From positions 62,001 through 126,000 of the forward strand of contig JAITVK010000022.1 of the NCBI GenBank assembly GCA_031285845.1: a stretch of DNA of 64,000 bases, given 5' to 3'. This document shows positions 18,598 to 28,866 of the stretch, piece after piece (position 1 is the first letter of the stretch; each line of letters opens with the position of its first letter). The notes beneath the pieces are model-generated. The model searched no databases, was not told where the DNA came from, and worked only from the letters and a program-made list of their open reading frames with translations. The position numbers and the translations under genes were made by a program. The stretch comes from Propionibacteriaceae bacterium. Its GTDB lineage: Bacteria > Actinomycetota > Actinomycetes > Propionibacteriales > Propionibacteriaceae.

Positions 18598-19245
18598 TCA
18601 CCGCGCCACGATGACGATCAGGAGGCGAGGTCCGTGGACGCCTTCGACTCGTTTCAGTTCGATGTCGCTGGTGGCCGAGGGCCCCGAGATCCAGGTCAGG
18701 GGCCGTCCAGCGTCCACACTGGGTCGCAGGCGGGCCACGGCTTCGGGGACGTCGGAGACCACTTGACTGGCCAGCACGACGCAGATGTGGATGTCAGGGA
18801 TCAGGGTCAGCGCCCGGCGGCCCTGGTTCGCTGCGTGATCGAGCACGATCGTGCCTGTCTCGGCGATCGCGACGGCCGCGGCGGTGACCGCGCTGGCCAC
18901 CGCGTCGAGTTCATGGGCTTGCATCGGGGAGTCATCTTCACAGATGGTGGTCCCGGTCTGCTCGATGGCGGCTCGCCAGGCCGGATCCAGTCCGGGCGGA
19001 AGAACCACCGACGTGATGCCGAGTTTCTTGATCGTGGCCGCGATCGCGTGGGGAATCTGATCGGCGTCGACCTCGGTCACCTCGGCTTTGTAGTCCGCGC
19101 AGCGTTCGATGAAACAACCGACCACATCAGTCATCGAGGTCGGCTGGCCGTACTGCCATGTCAGGATGGGTTCGTCTTCATCCTGGTCGGGTGTGTGCTT
19201 CAACGCGGAACGAATCCGGGTCATGATCTGGTCACGGGCGTTCAT
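18598..19245 (-). CDS. lutC: Lactate utilization protein C (LUD domain)
   Basis: 215-residue LutC/YkgG-type LUD domain protein, the third subunit of the LutABC L-lactate oxidase. Motifs: AVAIAETGTIVLDHAANQGRRALTLIPD (about 130-157), which is the conserved AExGTI...R.L.LlP signature. Start ATG 19245 has an excellent GGAGGAATC site. It overlaps the end of lutB by 14 bases, which indicates one polycistronic message lutA-lutB-lutC. Confidence 0.92.
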   Translation of the reverse strand: MNARDQIMTRIRSALKHTPDQDEDEPILTWQYGQPTSMTDVVGCFIERCADYKAEVTEVDADQIPHAIAATIKKLGITSVVLPPGLDPAWRAAIEQTGTTICEDDSPMQAHELDAVASAVTAAAVAIAETGTIVLDHAANQGRRALTLIPDIHICVVLASQVVSDVPEAVARLRPSVDAGRPLTWISGPSATSDIELKRVEGVHGPRLLIVIVAR

Positions 19246-20743
19246 GATTCCTCCTCCACCATTCACGGAATGATTCGGCGGCCGGGATCGGCAGGTCTCT
19301 AGCCGAAGTCCACAGGCGCGCCGGCCACGGCATGTGGGCCCCGAACTGCTTCTTGGCTTTGAATACTCGTCCGACAAGGCCTGACAGCCACGTCATGACG
19401 GTGAAGCGTCGGCCTTTGGCGAAGAACCAGCCCGCGGCCGCGATCGCGGTGGTCTCCAGATGCGGCTTGGTGTCGCGGATCTTGTGTTCGGCGACTTCGT
19501 GACGCAAGTGGATGATGACCTCAGGAAAATCGATCTTGACCGGGCAGACGTCTGGACAGGCGCCACACAGCGTGCATGCGTACGGCAGTGACTGGTCGAT
19601 CGGGGAATCCAGGCCGCGCATCAGCGGGCTCAGACAGATCCCGATCGGTCCGGGGTAGACCGAGCCGTACGCGTGACCGCCGACCAAGGTGTAGACCGGG
19701 CAGGTGTTCATGCAGGCTGAGCAACGGATGCAGCGCAGGGTCTGTCGTCCGATCGGGTCGGCCAACACGGAGGTACGACCGTTGTCCACCAAGACGACAT
19801 GGACGTTTTGGGGGCCATCACCCGGCGTCACACCGGTCCACATCGAGGTGTACGGGTTCATCCGCTCGCCGGTCGACGAGCGGGGTAGCAGACGCATGAA
19901 GACTTCCAGATCTTCGAAGCGGGGCACGATCTTCTCAATCCCGACCACGCTGATGAGGGTTTGTGGCAGCGTCAGGCACATCCGCCCATTGCCCTCCGAT
20001 TCGACGACGACCAGCGTTCCCGTGTCGGCGACCAGGAAGTTGCCTCCGGAGATTCCCACTGTGGAGCGCATGAACTTGTTCCGCAGGTGGGTTCTGGCCG
20101 CGCTGGTGAGCGCGGAGGGATCATCGGTCAGGTCGGCCGGGGCGGGCGTGCCGTACTGACCCATCTCGGTCAGGAAGATGTCTTTGATCTGAGAACGGTT
20201 CTTGTGGATCGCCGGGACGAGGACGTGGCTGGGGCGGTCATGGCCCAGTTGGACGATCAGCTCGGCCAGATCGGTCTCCCAGGCGGCGATTCCGGCCTGC
20301 TCCAGCGCCTCGTTCAGCTCGGTCTCTTGGGTGACCATCGACTTGACTTTGACGACTTCGGGAGCGCCGGTGGCCTTCACCAAGTCCACGACGATCTGGT
20401 TGGCTTCTGTCGCGTCGCGTGCCCAGTGCACGATCGCGCCGGCCTTCGTCAACGACTGTTCAGCCTGAAGCAGGTAGGAGTCCAGGTGCCGGTCGACCTG
20501 ATCTTTGATCGTTTTGGCGGCTTGACGCAGATCCTCCCACTGGGGCACTTCGCTGACGCGCAGGGCGCGTTTGGCGCGGATGGTGGCGGTCGCCGCCTGA
20601 AGGTTGTTCCGCTGATCGGTGTTGGCCAGCTCATGTCTGGCGTTGATCGGGAAACGCGGCATGTCGATCAGTTCGCCCGGGGGTGGGGCCGGTGTCAGGC
20701 GGCCGTCGGTGTCTCGGGGCAAAGTCGTGAGCTGGCTCATCAT
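19232..20743 (-). CDS. lutB: Lactate utilization protein B (iron-sulfur, LUD domain)
   Basis: 503-residue LutB: an N-terminal LUD domain (about 60-290, with GNFLVADTGTLVVVESEGNGR), then two ferredoxin-type 4Fe-4S clusters (CIRCSACMNTCPV and CTLCGACPDVCPV, about 305-390) and a C-terminal LutB tail. It passes electrons from lactate oxidation to the chain at the membrane. Two adjacent ATGs exist at 20743 and 20740; the first makes an ATGA overlap with lutA, the second a TGATG overlap. AGGAG lies just upstream of either. Confidence 0.94.
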   Translation of the reverse strand: MMSQLTTLPRDTDGRLTPAPPPGELIDMPRFPINARHELANTDQRNNLQAATATIRAKRALRVSEVPQWEDLRQAAKTIKDQVDRHLDSYLLQAEQSLTKAGAIVHWARDATEANQIVVDLVKATGAPEVVKVKSMVTQETELNEALEQAGIAAWETDLAELIVQLGHDRPSHVLVPAIHKNRSQIKDIFLTEMGQYGTPAPADLTDDPSALTSAARTHLRNKFMRSTVGISGGNFLVADTGTLVVVESEGNGRMCLTLPQTLISVVGIEKIVPRFEDLEVFMRLLPRSSTGERMNPYTSMWTGVTPGDGPQNVHVVLVDNGRTSVLADPIGRQTLRCIRCSACMNTCPVYTLVGGHAYGSVYPGPIGICLSPLMRGLDSPIDQSLPYACTLCGACPDVCPVKIDFPEVIIHLRHEVAEHKIRDTKPHLETTAIAAAGWFFAKGRRFTVMTWLSGLVGRVFKAKKQFGAHMPWPARLWTSARDLPIPAAESFREWWRRNHERP

Positions 20744-21486
20744 GGCTCCTGCTGGACGAGGATGGAGGCCACGTGGATCGGGGTGACCGGGGCTTTGATG
20801 CGGTGGAGGATCCCGCCGATGTTCATCAGACACGCGTTGTCGACCGCCGCCAAGTATTCTGCTTTCGTGTCGGCCACCGCCTTGGCTTTGTTCGTGGCCA
20901 TGGCGATCGACACGTCCGGGTTCTTCAAACAGAAGGTTCCGCCGAATCCGCAGCAGATGTCCGAGTCGGCCAAGTCGACCAAGCGCAGTCCTCGTACGGC
21001 CCGCAACAGGCGCTGAGGTCGATCTCCGATCCGAGCGACCCGCAGAGAATGACAACCCGTGTGATACGTCACGGTGTGAGGGAAGCTGGCTCCGACATCC
21101 TCGACCTCAAGAATGTCGGTCAAGAACTCGGTCAGATCCAAGCTGCGCTTGATCAGCCGGTCGACTTTTCGGGCCAGGGCCGGGCGGTGGGCGGCGAGCA
21201 TCTGATGCTGATGCCGAACCGACCCGATGCACGACGCCGACGGCGCGACCACATAGTCGCAGTCGGCGAAGGCCTCGACATAGGCTTCGACGGTGGCCTC
21301 ACCTTCACGGAAGTATCCCGTGTTGGTGAACATCTGGCCGCAGCAGGTCTGGGCGGGGGAGCTGGTCAGTGAGCAGCCCAAGCGGGTGAGAAGCTCGGCG
21401 ACGTGTTTGGGGGTGTCAGGGAACATGACATCGTTGATGCAGGTGGCGAACAGTCCCACAGACAAACCCTGGCCTGGTTGACTCAT
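20740..21486 (-). CDS. lutA: Lactate utilization protein A (CCG-domain Fe-S protein)
   Basis: 248-residue LutA with two CCG cysteine-rich domains as in heterodisulfide reductase and GlpC: QTCCGQM at about residue 47 and CCGFGGTFCLKN at about residue 188, with the CxxG-type CIGSVRHQHQM and TYHTGCHSLR segments. First gene of the lutABC operon for L-lactate oxidation to pyruvate. Start ATG 21486 with AGGAG 7 bases upstream. It faces lctP across a long intergenic region. Confidence 0.94.
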   Translation of the reverse strand: MSQPGQGLSVGLFATCINDVMFPDTPKHVAELLTRLGCSLTSSPAQTCCGQMFTNTGYFREGEATVEAYVEAFADCDYVVAPSASCIGSVRHQHQMLAAHRPALARKVDRLIKRSLDLTEFLTDILEVEDVGASFPHTVTYHTGCHSLRVARIGDRPQRLLRAVRGLRLVDLADSDICCGFGGTFCLKNPDVSIAMATNKAKAVADTKAEYLAAVDNACLMNIGGILHRIKAPVTPIHVASILVQQEP

Positions 21487-22240
21487 CGGTGACTCCTGTC
21501 TGGCGGATTCTTCGGTCAACGACGGCGACGAATGGACGAAGCCGTCCAGGGTGAGTCGGTGGGCGTGCCTGTTCCGCGTAAGATCTGCCTGGCCGAGCTG
21601 GGCACGGCCACAGTGTTGGGCGGGGAACGGACATCCCACACGACCGCTCGCCACGCCGTACGTGGCCGTGGCGGCCTTCCGATCTCACTCATGGACATCG
21701 TGGCTGAAACGTCTCGTCGGCGACCAGGGATGGCTTCCCCGACGTCGCCGTGGCGGGGTTCGTGTCAGACACGACGCACAGGTACGCCTCAAGCGTACGT
21801 CGAAGGTGACTTGCCTGCGCCATATCCGTCGCGCCGACCTTGCCTTCGCTATGACTCTAGGCCGATGTCAACCCGCCGCGCAAGTCCCCATCGCTGATCG
21901 TCTTGAGGTGGCGTGAGGCGCTCCGCTCCTTGAGATCTTGCCACAATATAGCATATGTATTCCATGGCTATTCCACTCATTGTGAGTACGATTCGCGCAG
22001 CGTGTTCGACGAATTCGACGAGCAGATCCGAGTCTTTGATCCGATGACAAGTAGTGATGATTAGGCCATCGAATCGATCACGATGCGATTCCGCTTGCGT
22101 CATCACGTCGAGAGGTTTATATTCATGCCGGTCAGGGCACTTTCGACGTCGGGGTGTGACACTGGTTGCCGTCACATCGACGTCGAAGCCCGCTGACGGC
22201 TTATGGAATCAAGAATCATCGCCTTCATCTGGGAGGGTCA
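21487..22240. promoter_or_regulatory. 754-base divergent control region between lutABC and lctP
   Basis: No frame here is convincing; several short ones exist but lack family resemblance or ribosome sites. An AT-rich patch around 21940-21990 (with CATATG at its centre) stands out from the GC-rich surroundings and is a likely promoter region. The tandem TTCGACGAATTCGACGA at about 22003-22019 is a possible regulator site. I cannot identify a GntR/LutR-type operator with certainty. Confidence 0.5.
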
Positions 22241-24034
22241 GTGTTCGTACAACCCTTGGCGCCCGTCGGTGGCAGTCTGGTGTGGTCGGCCATCGTCGCG
22301 GCGGCGCCGCTCATCGTCTTGTTCGTCATGCTCGGTGTGTTCAAAGTCACGGCCTGGATCGCCTCGGCGGTCACTTTGGTGGTCTGTGTCGTCTTGGCCT
22401 GGCTGGTGTGGGGCATGCCCGCTCCAATCTTGGCCGCTGCCACTGGTCAGGGGCTGTTCTTCGGACTGTGCCAGATCATGTGGATCTTGTTGGCGGCGGT
22501 CTGGCTCTACAACCTGACCGTGGCCCACGGCTGGGACAAGGTGCTCCGTGAGCTGTTGGGTGGAATCACCACCGATTTGAGAATCGTGGCGATCATCGTC
22601 GCGTTCTGCTTCGGCGCTCTGTTGGAAGCGTTGGCTGGTTTTGGCACGCCAGTGGCTATCACGGCCGCCATGCTGGTGGCTGCGGGCATGAAGCCGTTGA
22701 AATCAGCCGTGGTGTGTATGGTGGCCAACACCGCGCCGGTCGCCTTCGGGGCGATAGGCGCGCCGATCATCACGTTGGCCACCTCGGTCCACAGTTCATA
22801 CAACCAGTTCTTCTCCACCGCCGCCCCGGTCGGCACTGACGCTTTGGCGGTCGCGCTGGGATCGATGGCCGCGCGTTTGACGCTGCCGATGGCGATCATC
22901 GTTCCCCTGTTCCTCGTCTTCCTCGTCGACGGAGTTCGCGGGCTGAAGAACACCTGGGGCATCGCTTTGACCGCCGGTGTCGTGTTCGCCGTCACCCAGC
23001 TGATCACGGCCAGCTACCTCTCATTCTCGTTGGCCTCGGTCGTGGCCTCAGTGGTGTCCATCATCGTCTTGGTGGTCGTGTTGCGCTTCCATCAGCCGAA
23101 GAATCCGGTGGTGGCCGAGCAGATCGACGCGGGCGGTGATGAGGCGGTCAACCCGAACCATCGCGCCGCCTTGTCCTCGACCGGCGCAGCTCGTGTCTGG
23201 GGAGCGCTTGCGCCGTACGCCATCATCATCGTCTTGTTCATTCTCAGCCAACTCCCACCGATCAAGCACTGGCTGACAACCACGCTGACCGCAGTCATCA
23301 ATTGGCCAGCGCTGCAGTCGGGCGGTTTCGCCAAAGACTCCACCGGAACGATCGTGGCGCAGGCGGCGAATTCGGCCAACGTCTGCGGCATCGTGTCACA
23401 GAGCCAATTCGACACGGGCGCGGCTTTGACCTCGTGTACGATCGGGCAAGTCAACCTGTACTCCGTGTTGTCCACCGGCACGATTTTGTTCATCGGGGGC
23501 ATCCTGACCGCCGTCGTCTATCGTATGAGACCAGCTTTGGCTGCCCAGGTGTTCTGGGACACGTTGACGTCGCTGCGTTTCACCATCATCACCATCGCCT
23601 GCGTGTTGGCGATCGCCTATCTGCTCAACGGCTCCGGCATGACGCTGAGCTTGGGCACCGGCCTGGCGGCCACCGGGCCCGCGTTCATCGTGTTGTCACC
23701 GATCCTCGGCTGGCTCGGCGTGGCCATCACTGGGTCGGACACTTCGTCGAACGCGCTGTTCGGCGCGATGCAAGTCACCGCCGCCCACGGGGTCTGGCCC
23801 GATTCGGCCCAGCACGCCATTCTCGCCGCCGGTGCGAACACCACCGGCGGGGTCATGGGCAAGATGATCTCGCCGCAATCACTATCGGTGGCCGCGGCCG
23901 CCGCCGGGATGCCGAACCGAGAAGGGGACATTTTCCGGGCTGTCCTCGGTTGGTCGGTGATCATGGTGGTGTTGTTCTGCGCCGTCGTTTTCGTTGAAGG
24001 CACTGTTTTGACCGGAATCATTCCACTACCGTAA
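22241..24034 (+). CDS. lctP: L-lactate permease (LctP family)
   Basis: 597-residue integral membrane lactate:H+ symporter with about a dozen hydrophobic segments. Family marks: FCFGALLEALAGFGTPVAI (about 117-135), VANTAPVAFGAIGAPI (about 160-175), and near the end TGSDTSSNALFGAMQ and GANTTGGVMGKMISPQS. The GTG at 22241 is taken as start because GGGAGG lies 5 bases upstream and the first membrane segment begins shortly after; the frame is open 25 codons further upstream. It forms an operon with the dehydrogenase gene 12 bases downstream. Confidence 0.93.
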   Translation: MFVQPLAPVGGSLVWSAIVAAAPLIVLFVMLGVFKVTAWIASAVTLVVCVVLAWLVWGMPAPILAAATGQGLFFGLCQIMWILLAAVWLYNLTVAHGWDKVLRELLGGITTDLRIVAIIVAFCFGALLEALAGFGTPVAITAAMLVAAGMKPLKSAVVCMVANTAPVAFGAIGAPIITLATSVHSSYNQFFSTAAPVGTDALAVALGSMAARLTLPMAIIVPLFLVFLVDGVRGLKNTWGIALTAGVVFAVTQLITASYLSFSLASVVASVVSIIVLVVVLRFHQPKNPVVAEQIDAGGDEAVNPNHRAALSSTGAARVWGALAPYAIIIVLFILSQLPPIKHWLTTTLTAVINWPALQSGGFAKDSTGTIVAQAANSANVCGIVSQSQFDTGAALTSCTIGQVNLYSVLSTGTILFIGGILTAVVYRMRPALAAQVFWDTLTSLRFTIITIACVLAIAYLLNGSGMTLSLGTGLAATGPAFIVLSPILGWLGVAITGSDTSSNALFGAMQVTAAHGVWPDSAQHAILAAGANTTGGVMGKMISPQSLSVAAAAAGMPNREGDIFRAVLGWSVIMVVLFCAVVFVEGTVLTGIIPLP

Positions 24035-24046
24035 GGAGAACCACTC

Positions 24047-26863
24047 ATGTCCACCACCCAGGCCGCCACCCCAATGGTCCAAGCCCTCTTGCGTGGCTGC
24101 GTGGCCAGCCCCCATCAGGTCCGAGTCGAACCGGCCGACCTTCAAGCCACATCCCACGACGCCTCCCATTTCTTGCTCCGACCCGAGGCGGTGGTCGCGC
24201 CGCGCAGCGCTGACGAGGTGTCGCGCCTACTGCGCGGTGCCAGCCAGGCCGGGGTGGGTCTGACTTTCCGCTCTGGCGGAACCAGTCTGAGCGGCCAAGC
24301 GGGGACGGACAAAGTCCTGGTCGACGTTCGCCGCCACTTCACGAACATCGAGGTCCTTGACGACGGGGCCAAGGTCAAAGTTCAGCCCGGCGTGACTGTC
24401 AATCAGGTCAACGCCCGCCTCGCGCCGTACGGACGCCAACTGGGGCCCGACCCGGCCAGTTCGCGCGCCTGCACCATCGGCGGCGTGGTGGCGAACAATT
24501 CCTCCGGCATGGCCTGCGGAACAGTCGCCAACACGTATAAGACACTCGACAGCCTTGTTGCCGTCCTGCCCTCGGGCACGGTCATCGACACGGGCAAACC
24601 GGACGCTGACGAGCGCCTGCGCCTGTTGGAGCCGCAGTTATACGACGGGCTGATCCGGCTGCGGGATCGGGTTCGGGCCAATTCGGAGTCGGTGGCCAAA
24701 ATCACCCAGCAGTTCTCGATGAAGAACACTATGGGGTACGGCGTCAACTCTTTCACCGACTTCACCGCGCCGATCGACATCTTCACCCATCTGCTCATCG
24801 GCTCTGAAGGCACGTTGGCCTTCGTGGCCGAAGCCACGTTCTCGACCATCCCGGTCAACACGTTCACCGGCACCGCACTCGTGGTGTTCGACGACCTGTT
24901 CCAGGCCAATTCGGCGCTACCGGCGCTGGTGGGTTCAGGGGCAGCCACGTTGGAGTTGATGGATGCCACGTCACTACGGGTCGGACAGAGCTTCGACGAC
25001 ACTCCAGCGATGGTCAAAGCCTTGCAGGTCGACCGCCAGGCCGCGTTGTTGATCGAATATCAGGCGACCGCCTCCGACGCCTTCGACGACCTCGTGGCTC
25101 GGGCTCGCCCGGTTCTGGCTGATTTGCCGGTGGATCAACCGGTGACCTTGACTGCTGATCATCGCCTGCGCGATGGGCTGTGGGCGTTGCGCAATGGGCT
25201 CTACACTTCTGTGGCTGGGGCGAGGAAGCCTGGGACGACCGCGTTGTTGGAGGACGTCGTTGTGCCGGTCGGCTCTCTGGCTCAGGCCTGTGTCGATCTG
25301 GCGGAGCTGTTCGACCAGTATCAATACGCCGATTCGGTGATCTTCGGTCATGCCAAGGACGGCAACATCCACTTCATGATCACCGATCGTTTCGAGGGCC
25401 AGGCGTTGGATCGGTATCGTGACTTCACTGAGGCGATGGTCGACGTAGTGCTCGGCCATGAGGGCTCTCTCAAGGCTGAACATGGCACGGGCCGGGTGAT
25501 GGCGCCGTTCGTCGAGCGGCAGTACGGACATGAGTTGTACGAGGTCATGGTCGAGGTCAAGCGACTGTTCGACCCGAAGACGATGCTGAACGACTCAGTG
25601 GTGATCAGCGACGACCCGCAACTGCATCTGAAGAACATCAAGCTGCCGGTGTTGTTCGACTCGGATTTCGACCGGTGCTCAGAGTGCGGCTACTGCGAGC
25701 CGGTGTGCCCCTCGCGGGGATTGAGCCTCACGCCCAGGATGCGCATCGCTTTGCGGCGCGATGTGGCGTTGGCTCAGCTCAATGGCGACGCCGGGCTGGT
25801 CGAGGACATTGAGCGTCGGTACGTCTATGACGGGGTGCAGACCTGCGCGGTGTGCGGGATGTGTTCCACGGCGTGTCCAATGAAGATCAACACCGCCAAC
25901 CTGATCAAGAAGTTCCGATCCACCATGGTCGCCGCGCCGGTGGCCAGCGTGTGGACGACAGCGGCGAAACACTGGCAGGCGACGACCACGGCGGCGGCCA
26001 CGGCGATGGACGTCACTCACGCGCTGAGAGTGGCCGCCCCGGTCATCACCGCGGTCAACGAAGCCGCCCGCTCGGCGCTCGGGACCGATACGATCCCTTT
26101 GTGGTCGAAGGAGTTGCCTGGTGGTGGCAAGCGGCGTCATCGGGAGCCGGTCGCCGACCCCGAAGCGATCTATCTGCCGGCCTGTGTCAATCGGATGTTC
26201 GGCCCGGCTCGCGGCGTTGGAGTTCAGTCGAGCTTCGAGCGGTTGTGCGCCAAGGTCGGGATCAGGTTGCTGGTGCCCGACGACATCGACTCGCTTTGCT
26301 GTGGGACGCCATGGTCCTCCAAGGGCCTCACGAAAGGTCACGAGGTCATGGGTGACAAGGTGTTGAAGACGCTTCATCGGATCAGCGACGGCGGACGTCT
26401 GCCGGTGGTGTGCGACGCGTCCAGTTGCACTGAAGGCTTCGCCAAGATCATCGCCTCGGACCCGACCTGCTCAGTGACGATGATCGACGCCGTCCAATTC
26501 GTCGTCGACCAGGTGCTGCCGAAGCTGGATGGTGTGCGCAAGCTCGCCTCTGTGACGCTTCATCCGACTTGCTCGTCGACTCAGATCGGGTTGAATCCGG
26601 CGTTGCGTGCCGTGGCTGAGGCCTGCGCTGATCGAGTCGAGGTTCCCGTGATGACGGGGTGCTGCGCTTTCGCTGGTGATCGGGGCATGTTGCATCCCGA
26701 GTTGACCCGGTCGGCCACCCGGCCGGAAGCCAAGGACGTCGCGGCGACCCCGACAGTGGCGTACGCCTCATGTAACCGTACCTGCGAGCTCGGGATGACC
26801 AGGGCCACGGGCCAGACGTATCGCCACATCGTGGAGATCCTGGCCGAGCAAGCCGGGGTCTGA
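24047..26863 (+). CDS. FAD- and Fe-S-binding lactate dehydrogenase (probable D-lactate dehydrogenase, GlcD-GlpC fusion type)
   Basis: 938-residue fusion. Residues about 40-210 are an FAD_binding_4 domain (GLTFRSGGTSLSGQ; GGVVANNSSGMACG), about 210-535 an FAD-oxidase C domain with the HAKDGNIHFMI and EHGTGRV motifs, about 540-635 two 4Fe-4S clusters (CSECGYCEPVCP; CAVCGMCSTACP), and the rest a CCG domain (CCGTPWSSKG, GCCAFAGDRG). Such fusions oxidise D-lactate (or glycolate) to the keto acid. Context next to lctP and opposite lutABC supports lactate. AAGGAG precedes the ATG at 24047. Confidence 0.92.
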   Translation: MSTTQAATPMVQALLRGCVASPHQVRVEPADLQATSHDASHFLLRPEAVVAPRSADEVSRLLRGASQAGVGLTFRSGGTSLSGQAGTDKVLVDVRRHFTNIEVLDDGAKVKVQPGVTVNQVNARLAPYGRQLGPDPASSRACTIGGVVANNSSGMACGTVANTYKTLDSLVAVLPSGTVIDTGKPDADERLRLLEPQLYDGLIRLRDRVRANSESVAKITQQFSMKNTMGYGVNSFTDFTAPIDIFTHLLIGSEGTLAFVAEATFSTIPVNTFTGTALVVFDDLFQANSALPALVGSGAATLELMDATSLRVGQSFDDTPAMVKALQVDRQAALLIEYQATASDAFDDLVARARPVLADLPVDQPVTLTADHRLRDGLWALRNGLYTSVAGARKPGTTALLEDVVVPVGSLAQACVDLAELFDQYQYADSVIFGHAKDGNIHFMITDRFEGQALDRYRDFTEAMVDVVLGHEGSLKAEHGTGRVMAPFVERQYGHELYEVMVEVKRLFDPKTMLNDSVVISDDPQLHLKNIKLPVLFDSDFDRCSECGYCEPVCPSRGLSLTPRMRIALRRDVALAQLNGDAGLVEDIERRYVYDGVQTCAVCGMCSTACPMKINTANLIKKFRSTMVAAPVASVWTTAAKHWQATTTAAATAMDVTHALRVAAPVITAVNEAARSALGTDTIPLWSKELPGGGKRRHREPVADPEAIYLPACVNRMFGPARGVGVQSSFERLCAKVGIRLLVPDDIDSLCCGTPWSSKGLTKGHEVMGDKVLKTLHRISDGGRLPVVCDASSCTEGFAKIIASDPTCSVTMIDAVQFVVDQVLPKLDGVRKLASVTLHPTCSSTQIGLNPALRAVAEACADRVEVPVMTGCCAFAGDRGMLHPELTRSATRPEAKDVAATPTVAYASCNRTCELGMTRATGQTYRHIVEILAEQAGV

Positions 26864-26888
26864 GTGGCTCGAAGGCGGGCCAAGACAG

Positions 26889-26924
26889 CTTCGCCGCAGG
26901 AACCAACCGGAACCTGCGGCGAAG
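26889..26924 (+). terminator. Hairpin after the lactate dehydrogenase gene
   Basis: Perfect 12-base arms CTTCGCCGCAGG / CCTGCGGCGAAG with a 12-base loop, 25 bases after the stop codon at 26863. It has no T-run, so it is a hairpin-type or factor-assisted terminator. It also lies 3' of the convergent cyclophilin gene. Confidence 0.65.
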
Positions 26925-26998
26925 TGGTGTCGAACAGAAGTGGTCACGTCGTGTTGACGTCGATCCGCTCGGCGCTCAGGGGATCGTGAGCCCTCGAG

Positions 26999-27508
26999 TC
27001 ACTTGATCTCGACCGTCTCAATCACCACGGGCTGGCGCGGACGATCCGAGGCGTCGGTGGGAACCTGAGCGATCTGGTCGACCACTTTCTGGCTGGCTGG
27101 GTCGGTGATCTCACCGAAGATGGTGTGGCGACGGTTCAGATGCGGGGTCTTCGTCACCGTGATGAAGAACTGTGAACCGTTGGTGCCTGGCCCGGCGTTG
27201 GCCATGGCCAGCAGGTACGGACGGCTGAAGCTCAGGTCGGGGTGGAACTCGTCGCGGAACGTGTAGCCGGGGCCGCCGCGTCCGTCGCCACGCGGGTCGC
27301 CGCCTTGGATCATGAAGCCGTCGATCACGCGGTGGAAGGTGAGGCCGTCATAGAAGTGTGAGGTCTTCTTCTCGCCCGTGACCTGGTCGGTGTACTCTTT
27401 GGTGCCGTTCGCCAGTCCGACGAAGTTGGCCACCGTGACTGGCGCTTGATCGTCGAACAACTCGATCTGAATATCGCCGTGATTGGTATGAAGGATCGCT
27501 TGTGTCAT
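26999..27508 (-). CDS. Peptidyl-prolyl cis-trans isomerase, cyclophilin type
   Basis: 169-residue cytoplasmic cyclophilin. The active-site signatures are visible: [25 protein letters not shown] (about 58-82), [18 protein letters not shown] (about 99-116) and [11 protein letters not shown]. There is no signal peptide. The ATG at 27508 follows an AAGGGA. It is convergent with the lactate operon. Confidence 0.95.
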   Translation of the reverse strand: MTQAILHTNHGDIQIELFDDQAPVTVANFVGLANGTKEYTDQVTGEKKTSHFYDGLTFHRVIDGFMIQGGDPRGDGRGGPGYTFRDEFHPDLSFSRPYLLAMANAGPGTNGSQFFITVTKTPHLNRRHTIFGEITDPASQKVVDQIAQVPTDASDRPRQPVVIETVEIK

Positions 27509-27748
27509 GACATCCCTTTCTAGTGATCTTCATCCATTCTGCCATCTGCGATGTTCGGCCACGAAACCGCCTCGGCCGCCAGCCGGTTCCTTCGTGTCGT
27601 CACTCAGGCGGCACGGTGTACGGGAGGCGTACGGACAACCCTGGAGCTGTCGTGGTCGTGTTCAGGGGCACGTCAGGGTTCCAGAAACCTGAGATCGCAG
27701 TAAACTGGAGACACTCCGCGTGGAGTACGAAACGTGAGGATGACTACG

Positions 27749-28657
27749 ATGACCCGTAAAGAAGATCTCGTGGAGACCGCCACCGACAGGGCGAAAACGG
27801 CAGTCGAGCATGGCAGTGCGGCCTGGGATGATGTTGTCGAGCGCGTCGCTCCTTTGCTGGATTCGGCCGCGAAGACGGTTGGACCGCTGGCCGACGAGGC
27901 GTGGGAGGCGGCCAAGGATGCGAAGCGGCGTGCCGCTGGGTTCGCCGCCGACACCGTCGAGCGTCTGCAACCCAGTGTGAATTCGGCGTTGGACAAGGTC
28001 GCTCCGGCGGTTGATCGGGCGCAGAAGGCGGTTCAAGACGACCTGATGCCGAAGTTGGTCCAGGTGTTGCACAAGGCGGCGGCGACTCCGTCGGGCAGTG
28101 AGGCACGTGAGATTCTGGCTCACTTGGACCGTCGCGCCGACGCCTCGGTCACCGCCCTTCAAGCCGAGTTGGGCAAGGCGAAGAAGTCGTCGGCGGGCCG
28201 CAAAGTGGCCACTATCGCCGCAGTTGGGGCGGTGGTCGGAGCGCTGGTCATCGCGATGCGGACTTTCCTCGGCAGTCGTGAAGATTGGGCGGCCTACGAG
28301 CCAGACGAGCCCTATGTCTATCCCGATGACGATTACGAGATCGACGAAGTGTTGATCGAGACCGACGAGGTCCCGGCTGATGACGCCGGGGCTTCGGCTG
28401 ACGCCAAGGCTGCCCCCGCTGACGACTCGGCGGCGGGCGACCAGGCCTCAAGCGACGCCAGCACAGCGACCTCGGAGTATGGCGAAGGCTCCTACGTCGG
28501 GGAGAACCCGCCGGAGGGCTACACGATCAAAGGCAATGAGCGTTCGATGAAGTACCACGTCCCTGGTTCCGCCGGATACGCCCGGACCACCGCCGAGGTG
28601 TGGTTCTCGTCGGAGGAAGCGGCGCAGGCAGCCGGTTTCGTCCGTTCGCAACGCTGA
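27749..28657 (+). CDS. Membrane-anchored helical protein with C-terminal sunset domain
   Basis: 302-residue protein of unknown role. Residues 1-145 are charged helices rich in Ala/Lys/Asp, likely coiled coil (YtxH-like); one membrane segment lies at about 157-173 ([18 protein letters not shown]); then an acidic, low-complexity linker (about 185-250); then a sunset domain at the end ([37 protein letters not shown]). I prefer the ATG at 27749, which has GAGG 8 bases upstream; GTG 27734 and ATG 27740 are in frame. Confidence 0.75.
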   Translation: MTRKEDLVETATDRAKTAVEHGSAAWDDVVERVAPLLDSAAKTVGPLADEAWEAAKDAKRRAAGFAADTVERLQPSVNSALDKVAPAVDRAQKAVQDDLMPKLVQVLHKAAATPSGSEAREILAHLDRRADASVTALQAELGKAKKSSAGRKVATIAAVGAVVGALVIAMRTFLGSREDWAAYEPDEPYVYPDDDYEIDEVLIETDEVPADDAGASADAKAAPADDSAAGDQASSDASTATSEYGEGSYVGENPPEGYTIKGNERSMKYHVPGSAGYARTTAEVWFSSEEAAQAAGFVRSQR

Positions 28658-28670
28658 CCAAGGCATCGAC

Positions 28671-28715
28671 CATTTAGGGCAGGGCACCCCTCACGGGGTT
28701 GTCCTGCCCTAAATG
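28671..28715. terminator. Bidirectional terminator hairpin
   Basis: Near-perfect palindrome: outer arms CATTTAGGGCAGG / CCTGCCCTAAATG (13 bases) and inner CCCC/GGGG around TCAC. A-rich on one side and T-rich on the other once read in each direction. It lies 13 bases after the sunset-domain gene and 3' of cysE, so it can serve both. Confidence 0.85.
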
Positions 28716-28866
28716 TTTGGTGGCCATCGGTCGAGTTTTCACGCCACCGACTCTTCCGCCACGCAGTTTGGCGCGCCGGTCTTTTCGGCCGCCGATCTCG
28801 CACCATCGATCACGAGGCGGCGAGGCCCGGTGGCGAATGGTCGTACGGCTGTCGGGAGTCGATCTG

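Noticed and set aside
21849..22175. 108-codon minus-strand frame between lutA and lctP
   Set aside because: No family resemblance, no ribosome site, and it overlaps the AT-rich presumed promoter region.
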